A stretch of 64,000 bases of DNA from Falciphora oryzae (Eukaryota > Ascomycota > Sordariomycetes > Magnaporthales > Magnaporthaceae). Shown here piece after piece: positions 55,626 through 64,000 of this stretch (positions within the stretch are counted from its first letter, which is position 1; each line of letters opens with the position of its first letter). The position numbers were made by a program, and so were the translations under genes. Under the pieces are notes generated by a model. That model ran no database searches, was not told where the DNA came from, and worked only from the letters and a program-made list of their open reading frames with translations. The DNA lies in assembly GCA_000733355.1 (NCBI GenBank), contig JNVV01000003.1:620001-684000 (forward strand), written 5' to 3'.

Positions 55626-56910
55626 TCACATGTATGGCTTGACCTGTTCTTCGCACCATTCCCAAAATTTCTTCGCGCTATCCTCGTCCAGCAAGTCCGC
55701 TCGCAAGTTTTCGGTGTTGATGCGACCGTAAGAGGCAACTATATCCATCAAGAAACGGAAAGTACCCTAGATGTTAGCATATTGCACCAAGGAGAACCTT
55801 GAAGTTCTGATATTCTGAACGGACGGTCGTACCCCATGCCCCGTTGTTCTCCTGCGTGATGCTCTCATCCAGCCCTGCAAAGAGTTCCGTGCTGGCTCCA
55901 TCTTCAGCGGACCCCATAAAGGGCGCCTATGGGAGTGCAAGATATTTGTCAGCAACGTTCCAATGTATAGGCCAAGCGGATGATACAAAACGCACAGCAA
56001 TGATGTGAGCCGCCATCGAGAGGTTTTGGCCAATGTTCGACTTGATCAGACCGGGCTCCAGGGCCTATGGGCCGCGGTAGAACGGTCAGCTTCCAAAGAC
56101 GACGCCATGAGTTTGGGCATAGTGGAGGCTCATGGATAGGCACGACGCTGATGACGCCATCCCCAGCTTCCCCGCTTCGCCTCGCCATCTCCCGGGCATG
56201 GAAAATGTTGCCTGCCTTGCTCCTGAAGTACTTGATGAAGGGGCCCTCGTCATGAACGCGATAGTCGATGTTGCCAAAGTCTATGGGTGGGCTGGGAGTT
56301 GACTGTGCGCCGTTGGACGAGACCCAGACCACGCGAGTGCTGCTGTTAGTGGCTTGGCTGCCACCAGCCGCCGCTGCTGTAGATACGAGTATCGGGTGCA
56401 GCAGCTTCGTGAAGAGAAACGGCCCCAGATTGTTGGTCCCCTGCTGCAGGTCGTAGCCCTGGACCGTCTTGGACCCCTGCGGCGACGCCATGACGCCCGC
56501 GTTGTTCCACAGGACATCGAGGCGTGACTCCTTGGCGAGGAAGGCCTGCGCCGAGGCCTTGATTGTGGACAGATCCGCAAGATCCAGATGCAGGAACTCG
56601 AGGCGCCCGAAGGAATTAGGATATTTGCGGTGGATCTCGTCGCTGGCGGCATCGGATTTGGCCTTGGAGCGAGCGGCCATGTAGACTACGGCGTTTTTGC
56701 CGTACAATATGGCCGCAACAGTCTTGCCAATGCCTCCTGAGCTCCCGGTGACGATGAAGACCTGCTCCACCTTGGTCAGCTTGATCCCCTGAAAGGAGGG
56801 TGGACGGCGCCCGGGTCACTTGCCTTTCCGCTTTGGTCCGGTAGGTTGGCTTCCGTAAGGACAGGTCTGGGCGGAAACAGCATCCGAAACTTGTCGCTGA
56901 AGGGGGCCAT
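55626..56910 (-). CDS. Short-chain dehydrogenase/reductase (retinol dehydrogenase-like)
   Basis: Five exons (56910-56824, 56761-56144, 56064-55996, 55926-55825, 55766-55626) give 338 residues. It has the NAD(P)-binding TGSSGGIGK, then NNAGVM, and a catalytic YFRSK (Y-x-x-x-K). C-terminal landmarks are LEPGLIKS and FWEWCEEQVKPY, as in the fungal retinol-dehydrogenase-like branch. Intron 1 is GC-AG (donor GCAAGT, branch CTGAC, acceptor AGCAG, 62 nt) and restores the usual SGKVFIVTG start of the fold. The last donor is uncertain: the ideal join W|GTF would need a non-GT donor, the listed one (GTCCGT) adds two residues, and the best-looking donor, GTACGA, shifts the frame. The substrate is unknown. 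Confidence 0.82.
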
Positions 56911-57505
56911 TGTGTATACTAATTCAACGCGATGTGAAGTGGTGGCGGATAGGAGGTGGCAGTGGAGAGAAGTCCGCGATATCTGGAGGCAAATGGTTGT
57001 AACAATGGCTTGTAAGAGGAAAGAAAGGAATAAAAAAACACGACGGCATCTTGCCAGGAGTCCATGCTATTTATAGACTCGTAGGGCGGATAGAAGCAGA
57101 TACAAAACTATAGGACGGACCTCCGTTCCTCGAGCTCAGCTCCTGAGGGCCGTACGACTGCCTCGTTGTCTTGGCATTGAGGCTCAGGGGTATGCGCGGA
57201 CCGTTGCGGGAAATGCAGTCAACGTCAGCATGTGGGGTCATGCAAGTAACGTCAGCAAAAGAACGCTTTCCATTGGCTCAAGCTGCCTGGCAATGTCCAA
57301 AATGGTGTGTGATTCGAGGCCGACAATTCCTGTGATCTCTTGGCGACGATGTTCCAGCAAAACCGCCGCCAAGGCTCTATCACTGCCACACGAGTGCCTT
57401 GCTCCTGCATCTCTGGTAGCATTCTGCCTGCAGACCTCTTGGGGAAAGCAGGAGATTTTGAGAGCCAGATCGGAAAATCATTTTCCTTACGTCTTGCTCG
57501 CTTTA
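56911..57505. other. Intergenic, promoter side of the dehydrogenase
   Basis: About 600 bp from the dehydrogenase start to the MITE. No gene and no clear regulatory element was recognised. Confidence 0.45.
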
Positions 57506-57734
57506 AGGCCTGTCCTAGACTAACGGTTTTTTGGTTTTTTGGTTTTTTGCTAAATTTTTTCTAAAGATTGAAAGCCTTGCATTAAAAAGGAAGCATATGA
57601 AAAGGATTCGTATTATTTAAAACCGCATCCATATTAATTTGTTTTTGCTATCCTGCCTTTGGTGTTGATATATTTTAGAAAAAAGTTGAGCAAAAAACCA
57701 AAAAACCGAAAAACCGTTAGTCTAGGACAGGCCC
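57506..57734. mobile_element. MITE, PIF/Harbinger-like by TTA target duplication
   Basis: A 229-bp element with terminal inverted repeats of about 47 bp. Both ends read inward as GGCCTGTCCTAGACTAACGG followed by T-rich iterations; only about three positions differ. It is flanked by TTA on each side (57503-57505 and 57735-57737), the target duplication typical of PIF/Harbinger elements. The interior is AT-rich and non-coding. High arm identity suggests recent insertion or cross-mobilisation by an autonomous copy elsewhere. Confidence 0.9.
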
Positions 57735-60697
57735 TTAGTGTCCCGAACCTATGTGTGGAAACCTTGTGCGTTCGCAAAAGTAGTAAGTATGAATTAATCG
57801 TCCAATAGGGCCATAGGAACGGTGCTACTAGTCACTAAAGACGCGAGAATTGTTTTCGTACCATTAAGTGCTGGATTACATGCGAGGTAAAGACGTCGAG
57901 GGGAGGAAGATGACGGGTGGAGAGACGGTCAAGGAAAGGCAATTTCAGGACAAAATAAACCGTCCCCGCCACCACGAAGAATCCATTCCCACCACCCGTG
58001 ATACTTTGTGGAAATCCAGCATGGGTCCCGTTAAGATTACGAATGTTGGACCTCGTTGTCCGGCGCTTGCACTCGGAGGATCCCGGGGTCCTGGGGCCCA
58101 GAGCCAGGGAGCAGGGAAACGGTCTTTCCGTGATCTGGCACGTGTATATAAGAACGTTTCCTACGCTACCTTTATAAATAGATTCTTTCATTTTCTTAGG
58201 CACACCATAAATTCCATTTTACTGATCGATCAGATCTTTGTTCGTCACTTTTAAGAGACTTCCATGCCTAATAGGAGAGAATCTCCTACAAACATCTTGG
58301 ATGATACCCAGTCCGAATAAACCAGAGTGATAGTGACTTCGAGGTTCGCGATCAGTGGTGTCACGAGTACCAACGGTAGCGAAGGCAAGCACTCAGCACG
58401 GAAGGTATGGTAAGGGAATAGAAAAAGGGAGAGGGACTGGAATAATAAAACGTGTATGAGAGAAGGGAGTCGAAAATATCCAACTGTGGCGATAAGGTAC
58501 GTCGTGAGAATACTGGGCTCGGGAGCAGGTACTGGCAATTCTTCGGAAGCCTGAAGACTGCAGTGCATGAGAATTAGCTATGCCTGAAAGTGATTGCAGC
58601 TCATGCGTCTTCGTCACATCCGCCCAGAAGCTTGTGATGAACTATTTTGGTAGTGAATTATCCTCCTGTTCTACCCCTCAGGTCCCTACGAATCATAGGA
58701 ATTACTTTGACTGCTATTTTCAACGCGTGGTGAACCAGGTAGGTAAAAATCCGGCCCGCAATCCCGACGTCCGACGACCGCAGCTTCCTGCTGTGGCTCA
58801 AACTACTGCAAGCCACGAGGATTTGGAGCTCCGTGGAGGGTGAAAATGCTGATTCTTTTGGTCATATTTTCAAGCAAACACACCAAGTAGCGTCGAGCCA
58901 TCAAAGATCAAAAGGCGGCAGCCAAGAGAACCGTAAGACGTTTCCCCTCAAGCCACGGTACCCCACCGATGAGATGAAAAAGTGCATGTAATCCGATGGA
59001 GCCGGCCCGAGTACCGCGATAAAACCTTGGGCCGGGCTAGCGTCAGCAAAGATCCTTTTTGTCGGCGTGACGGGCCTGATTTCACCGGTTTCGTGAGTGG
59101 CTGACGCAGTGACGCTGAGCTGTGCCAGGATTGGGCCTTGGCTCTGAGCAATGAGTGGCTCGGTCGGTCAGAATTGGTTCTCGTCTTGGCCTGGTATGTT
59201 CCCAACTTTCGACCGGTGAGCACTGTGTGCAGCCACGTCAATTTGAGCAAAGAAAATGTCCGCCCATAATGTGAATGGTTGATGGACTTGGGCCACGAAA
59301 AGGGACAGAAAATATTCTCTGACCCTGATGTCCGATGTTGACTCTGCTGGGTTCGGGCTTCTTTGTTCTTGGCTTCATGCATGTAACAACGGCTTCAACC
59401 GCCGGTGTTTAATATCGAGACGGGTACCAGCAGCTGCCGGGAGCCGCCCGGATAGCAACGTAATCTATCGTGCGCCTGGCGTGTAGTTTTGGCAGGCCCA
59501 AAAGGAGGAGGGGAAGATCCAGTGTCTTAGCCTTAAACCACGGGATGAAAATTTGACCGATGTTACGGCAAGCAGACCGACGAACAGGTGGGTAGGATAC
59601 ACTCAGCCTCTTCATCAACATCAGCCAGTCGGAACAGCTAATTCACGCACAGAGGATTACGCGACGTCACACTGCAGATGTACCCCGCTTAGAGCAGAAA
59701 CGAATCCCATATCCGCCCGGCCATCCCGCCGCGGAAGCCAGACGCGGCATCCTGAGTTTCATTGAGCAGTGTGAAGGTGGATACATCGAGTTGCCTAACC
59801 ACTTTACACATATTACCATTCGCCACTGCATATGCACTTCTCGTCACATCAGTCATTTGTGTGCACATTCTGACAATCCCATTCCCGAACTCCTTCGGGG
59901 TGCTAACGACCTCGCTTCGAACCCGGGGACATGGGCGAGCCGTCGGTCAGCAGACTGGCACACGAAGCTTGACACCATCGGTCTTGGCGACTCGCGCTGT
60001 CACACCGATCCCGAGGAACTGCAGGGATCAGTCTCATGGGAGACAGGTACTGCAGACTTCGCCCAAGGCTTTGCCAGCAGCCCAGACCAAAGTACCTTAG
60101 CAAGGCATCAGGTGATTGCTGAGGCTTACCACCATTTTGGCCGTCGATGATGACAAACGAGGCTCCCAGTCCTTGACCCAGCTTCTTGGTCCTGACTATT
60201 GCCCCTCGCTACCAAAGATGCGGGGAGCATAGTAGCCACCCGATGCTATTCCGCTGTCCTGTGCCCCCGCCACACATCTCTGCCGCTGCAATAGAGAAAT
60301 TAGTGTTAGTTGAACACGAGAACGATGTACATCTCCGGAGTCTTCGCCTTTGTCAGGTATTGGGATATCGGCGCGGCGGTCCGGAGCGGGAGGCAGCCAC
60401 ATCAGAAGAACTTTCTTGCCTCGCGAGGCGAGGTGCGGCTCGGCGGTTATGGTTCGTCAGTTGAGCAAGAGGACCAATACCATGACAGGATACTAGAAGA
60501 TGGAATGCAATGGGGGCAAGCGAGGACGGACAAGGAGACGAGAATCTCGTCTATAAAAAGCCATCTGCTCCTCTCCTCGAACAAGAGTAAGATCCAGTCT
60601 TCATCCCCGCACCTCCAGATAGCACCAGCCCAAGATCTACACCAGCCAACCTTGAATCACTTCGTTTCCCCATCAGAAACCCGCAACATCATCCAAG
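57735..60697. other. Gene-poor region with possible decayed coding sequence
   Basis: About 3 kb between the MITE and the small secreted protein gene. No intact gene is supported. From about 59650 to 60450 several frames on both strands stay open for 80-120 codons with mixed coding-like composition (for example GLGASFVIIDG on the minus strand, with an in-frame stop soon after, and a typical CTAAC-to-TTGCAG intron end near 60297-60314). This could be a decayed gene; I could not assemble a consistent model. Confidence 0.4.
60552..60558 (+). promoter_or_regulatory. TATA box of the small secreted protein gene
   Basis: TATAAAA about 145 bp upstream of the start at 60698, followed by a C/A-rich leader (about 60600-60697) without ATG triplets just before the start. 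This is a good fungal core promoter. Confidence 0.6.
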
Positions 60698-61126
60698 ATG
60701 GTCAAGTTCGTCGCTCTCGCTGCTGCCGCCGCCCTCGCCGGGCAGGTCACGGCCCAGGTCGGAGACACCTGCTTCCTGCGCCGCTCCTACTGTGGCTTCC
60801 AGCTGCTCAGCGGCTCCGGAGCGAGTAAGTTTCCATGAGCCTGTATCCAGAAGGGCAGTTTGACCATGCCTAGCTATTTTGTCACTGACATTCTTGCCAT
60901 CATCAACCCAGACTTCCAGCTGTGGAAGCAACGCATCGACGAGGCTCTCATTGCCGATGGCCTCCCTACCGATGCAGATCACGAGAACAACACGCTCTTT
61001 GTCTGCATCGGCCCCACGTCTCTGGGTGTCGCCCAGTACTGCCCTGCTGTTGGCCAGCGCTGCCAGCCTAGCAGCGCCAACGCCTGCGGTGCTGGCTCCA
61101 GTCAGAACTCCTGCTGCGGCAACTAA
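60698..61126 (+). CDS. Small cysteine-rich secreted protein, effector candidate
   Basis: Two exons (60698-60824 and 60912-61126) give 113 residues. The signal peptide is clean (KFVALAAAAALAGQVTA, about residues 3-19). The mature protein has eight cysteines (DTC, YCG, FVC, YCP, RCQ, NAC, SCC), the last two adjacent near the C-terminus. Unlike hydrophobins, which place their adjacent cysteine pairs in the middle, it has only one CC pair, at the end. The intron has GTAAGT and CCCAG with an upstream CTAGCT-type branch. No known family was recognised. Profile and promoter suggest an inducible secreted protein. Confidence 0.83.
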
Positions 61127-62331
61127 AGACAGAAAAGTGGCACTATCCCTTGTGATTGTGAAGGATGTGCGGCGGGACTCTGTTCGGCGCCTTGGAAAAT
61201 TCTATGGGCATCTTTGGGCCTATGGATGATAGGAGGCGTGAGAGGAGCGGAGGCGGATATGATGGGGAAACCAAGACTTAAACCAACCATGTATCCAGAT
61301 TCTAGACCCTGGCGGAGCAGGCCTGTTTGTTGAGGACTTGCTTGCCTGACACTCGTTTGTAGTTCTTGAACGAATAACAATGCTGGCCAGCTAAAAAATA
61401 AGTTTCTAATCAGTAGAATGTGGCAGACTACAAATGGTGAAATACTCGGGGCAAATCAACACAAAACTGGCCCGGGAATCTCACAGAAAAGGTTGAAAGG
61501 AGGACAATCTGCACGAGAACTTTCATTTCTCATTGTTTTCATATGAGCAAAGTATGCAGTCGACGCGGGAAAAGTTAACTCGTGGCCCTGCAGGCCTGTA
61601 TTGTAGGTTGAATCCAGCTAGAAAGTTACAACATTTGAATGTATGTAATCCCGTGTTCCTGACTCCCAACATCTTCGGGAACCGAGATCGTTTTCCTCGA
61701 CTCTTGTTTTCCATTTTCCTTTACTTTCCTTGGGTTCTTTTCTCCTCAAAACAGAACGGAAAATGCAAAGGAATTAATATTTACATATGATTTTAAACTC
61801 TCTTCTACATTCAACCGCATGATATTTTGAAAGATCAATTTGAGATATCATATCCGTGGTCTTTCTCCCACTAAGGACTACTACTCGTGCTGGTTTGATG
61901 TCGTTGGTGCAAGCTTGCAGCTCGGGCCCACCGCAAGGGGCGTCAGGTGCGGCTGAATCCGGCCAATATTGGTTCGATCCCATAGGTTCGCCCAACTGTG
62001 TTGGGCGCCAGGCAACGTTCAAGTGCGACCGCTTCACCGCTCGTTGCTGCCTGGCAGGATTGCTCGAGGAACTTGCCTCCATTGTTCCGTCACATCGATA
62101 TTGTTTCATTCTTCCCTTTCAAACCACCCCGCCTCCTCTCGTCCTGTGGCCTTTGTGGGGATGAATTCCTGGCCAACGGTCTTTTCGTCGCTCGTAAGCC
62201 CAAGATCTTTCCCCCTTCCCTCCCCTCCCTTGCCCATTGTTTACCTTTTGTTTACGGTCCCTCATTTACTCGGAAATTCCCATCTTGGAACAAGGTTACA
62301 TGCTATTGAGATCACTTTCATCAGCATCATC
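61127..62331. other. Intergenic, no supported gene
   Basis: About 1.2 kb between the small secreted protein and the F-box-like gene. It is AT-rich near 61380-61850 and more GC-rich toward the F-box-like gene. No domain-bearing frame or repeat was found. Confidence 0.45.
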
Positions 62332-64000
62332 ATGTCAACAGCTCCAAGCTCTGCTCTTCCTTCAAAACCTACCCCCCAAACCCACGCCATCTTCAGCCCA
62401 TCGACGCCTGTGGAGCTAGTCATCGATATTTTGCGCCTTTCGGAAAGCCTAGACGACTTGCGAAACCTGATTTCGACCTGCAGATATGTCCATGCCGTGT
62501 GGAAGACACACGCAGGCCCAATTATCTGGTCTGTCGGGCTGCGCACCATCCCGGCCTTCAAAGAGGCTTTGGAAGCGGTGAGATCTTTCTTTGACGGTTA
62601 TAGCCCATAGTTTGCGCACCGGCTAACATGCTTTGGCTCGATGAGGCACGCGCCACCGAGATGGTCAAAACCGCCTTGGCTCGGGGCCTGATGCCACCAA
62701 CCATCGACCCCAAAACCCTCTGTGGGACATTGAACAGGCCAACGGTGGCCGAGCTGGAAAACGTGCTCCAATTTCAGCATCTGGTCAGGTGCCTGGAGCG
62801 AGTCTACAGGAAAGGCTCCCACTTGCCAAGAATGTGGCTCACGAACAGATTAGACGAGAGGGGGACCACAGAGCCTAAGCATCTCCCCAGAACGGATACC
62901 GAGTGGGACAGGAACTACCGGAGCTCCTTCACCCGCGCGATGTACCGCCTGCTCCTGGCGGGCGCCGTCTTGACCCCGCCCCATCTCCGCTTGCTGACCG
63001 ACAGTTCCGCTGGCATGCCCATCAAGATTCGGGACGATTTTCCCATGGCCTTGAACGAATACATTGCTCTGCAGAGGAGCAACTACAACCATGATGATGG
63101 GCATTTCAACTCCCTCCTCTTGGACTCGGCCCCATTCCTGCAGCAGGTCGACGCATACAACTTCCCAGCTGGGTTTGAAGAGCAAGAGGCTCTGTACGGC
63201 CCACTCGTTGACTGGATCGTCCCCATGCGGAAGTCTAACCGCTTCGACATGGAACCGAGCGTGGTAGAGGCCATGCGCATGGTGGTGGCCTTTCACGTGC
63301 TGGAGCTTGCCATTTGCAACGAAGACGGCAGCAGGACGAACGATAGAGCTTCTTGCGACCCCCAGCCGGCCGACGGACTGCCGAAGAGAGTCACTGTTTT
63401 CATCCCCGGAGTGCACAAATTGGAGGAGATCGCCCTGCCCATAGACCCGAAACAGTGCGGCGGCAGGCTCATTTCCGTGTCCGAGCCGTCGGCCTGGGGC
63501 GAGATTCCTGAGAAACAGGATCTCCAGCCCGCTGCCATCTCCAAGGATGGCAAGGATTGCGAGCATGCCACGCAAGAAATCGACAAAGGCGCTCTCAAAG
63601 CCGTCCGGGCGGTCGACATTGCCGAGCTTAAAGATCGCCTCTTTGGCAGGGTCGGTCTACCGAACAGCTACCCGCTGTACCAATCCAGCACCCGCTACGA
63701 GCCGTTCGAACAGGCGCCGCCCCCGCAGGTGCATTTCCTGGCGTTCGCGTTGCGACGTCACTTCGACATGCGCATTTCCGCATCCTTCTTCGACGCGTTC
63801 AGCACCGAGTATCTCGAGTTCATGGCCGAGGGGCGCTACTTTTCCGAAAACTGGACCATGCCAGACAAAGGGACCGAAGAAGAAGAAGAAGAAGAAGAAG
63901 AAGAAGAAGATGGGGGGTATGGCTCCGAGCCCGACCTGTTCGCCAGCATCACTAGCATTTTCCCAGTCATTTCTGCCGAGGACGCCGCTTTTCGGCCCTG
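62332..64000 (+). CDS. F-box-like protein, 3' end beyond the window
   Basis: Exon 1 is 62332-62577 and exon 2 runs from 62646 to the window end, so the protein is at least 530 residues and incomplete. An F-box-like segment lies near residues 23-62 (STPVELVIDILRLSESLDDLRNLISTCRYVHAVWK), followed by a long helical region with no recognised repeat. The intron is GTGAGA to GATGAG with a GGCTAAC branch; the GAG acceptor is slightly unusual but keeps phase. Near 63876-63909 a GAA trinucleotide run encodes about twelve Glu. F-box proteins recruit substrates to SCF ubiquitin ligases; many fungal ones are lineage-specific and of unknown function. The open frame on the opposite strand (62850-63575) is a shadow. 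Confidence 0.75.
63876..63909. repeat. GAA trinucleotide microsatellite within coding sequence
   Basis: Eleven or so GAA units encode a poly-Glu stretch in the F-box-like protein. Length variation between isolates would change only the acidic tract. Confidence 0.85.

Noticed and set aside
56789..56823. 35-nt version of the first dehydrogenase intron
   Set aside because: Too short for efficient splicing and would insert nine residues before the conserved VFIVTG; the 62-nt version has a proper branch point.
62850..63575. 241-codon open frame (-) antisense to the F-box-like gene
   Set aside because: The plus strand is open from 62646 to the window end in phase with an F-box-like exon; the minus frame has no domain.
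1..64000. Search for a biosynthetic gene cluster, CRISPR array, rRNA, viral or large retroelement sequence
   Set aside because: No polyketide, peptide synthetase or terpene core gene, no direct-repeat array, no LTRs and no reverse transcriptase or transposase frame was recognised.

Overview
The window is genomic DNA of a filamentous ascomycete, most likely a plant- or soil-associated member of the Sordariomycetes. The evidence is short spliceosomal introns (about 45-235 nt, GTANGT donors, CTAAC/CTGAC branch motifs), GC-rich coding exons, CFEM/Pth11-type receptors, an APSES regulator, Sim4/CENP-L and LYR proteins, and an intron-bearing nuclear tRNA-Tyr. No prokaryotic operon, CRISPR array, rRNA or virus was seen. 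All gene models are hand-spliced from sequence; no transcript or database was available.

Left part (1-16.7 kb): a secreted GH16 glucanase, a CFEM-domain Pth11-like receptor, a disordered protein, a second Pth11-like receptor starting only 28 bp downstream, a 5'-nucleotidase-type metallophosphoesterase, an SSAT-like acetyltransferase and an LYR protein. Core region (17-28 kb): an APSES/ankyrin cell-cycle regulator, the siroheme enzyme Met8, the endosomal FYVE protein Pep7/Vac1 and a kinetochore Fta1/CENP-L protein. This block looks like conserved housekeeping sequence.

Accessory region (28-55 kb): an unrecognised two-exon gene whose intron holds an inverted repeat and a minisatellite, an MCT-like transporter, a secreted M28 aminopeptidase, two secreted effector-like proteins, a Dal5/Tna1-type permease, a serine beta-lactamase-like protein, a secreted M14 carboxypeptidase, a methionine-permease-like APC transporter, a GNAT enzyme, two tRNA genes (Tyr-GTA with intron, Gly-GCC) and a bZIP/DUF3425 factor. 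Secreted exo- and carboxypeptidases beside amino-acid and organic-acid transporters fit extracellular protein and nutrient use, but no biosynthetic cluster is present.

Right part (55-64 kb): a short-chain dehydrogenase with a GC-AG intron, a well-preserved PIF/Harbinger-like MITE, a long gene-poor stretch, a small cysteine-rich secreted protein and the 5' part of an F-box-like protein cut by the window end.

The most notable signals are non-standard splice sites (two GC-AG introns, one apparent GA-AG intron, one ambiguous junction), an intron whose donor lies inside an inverted-repeat arm, an in-frame retainable intron in a receptor gene, and the MITE. I found no convincing wholly new multi-gene system.
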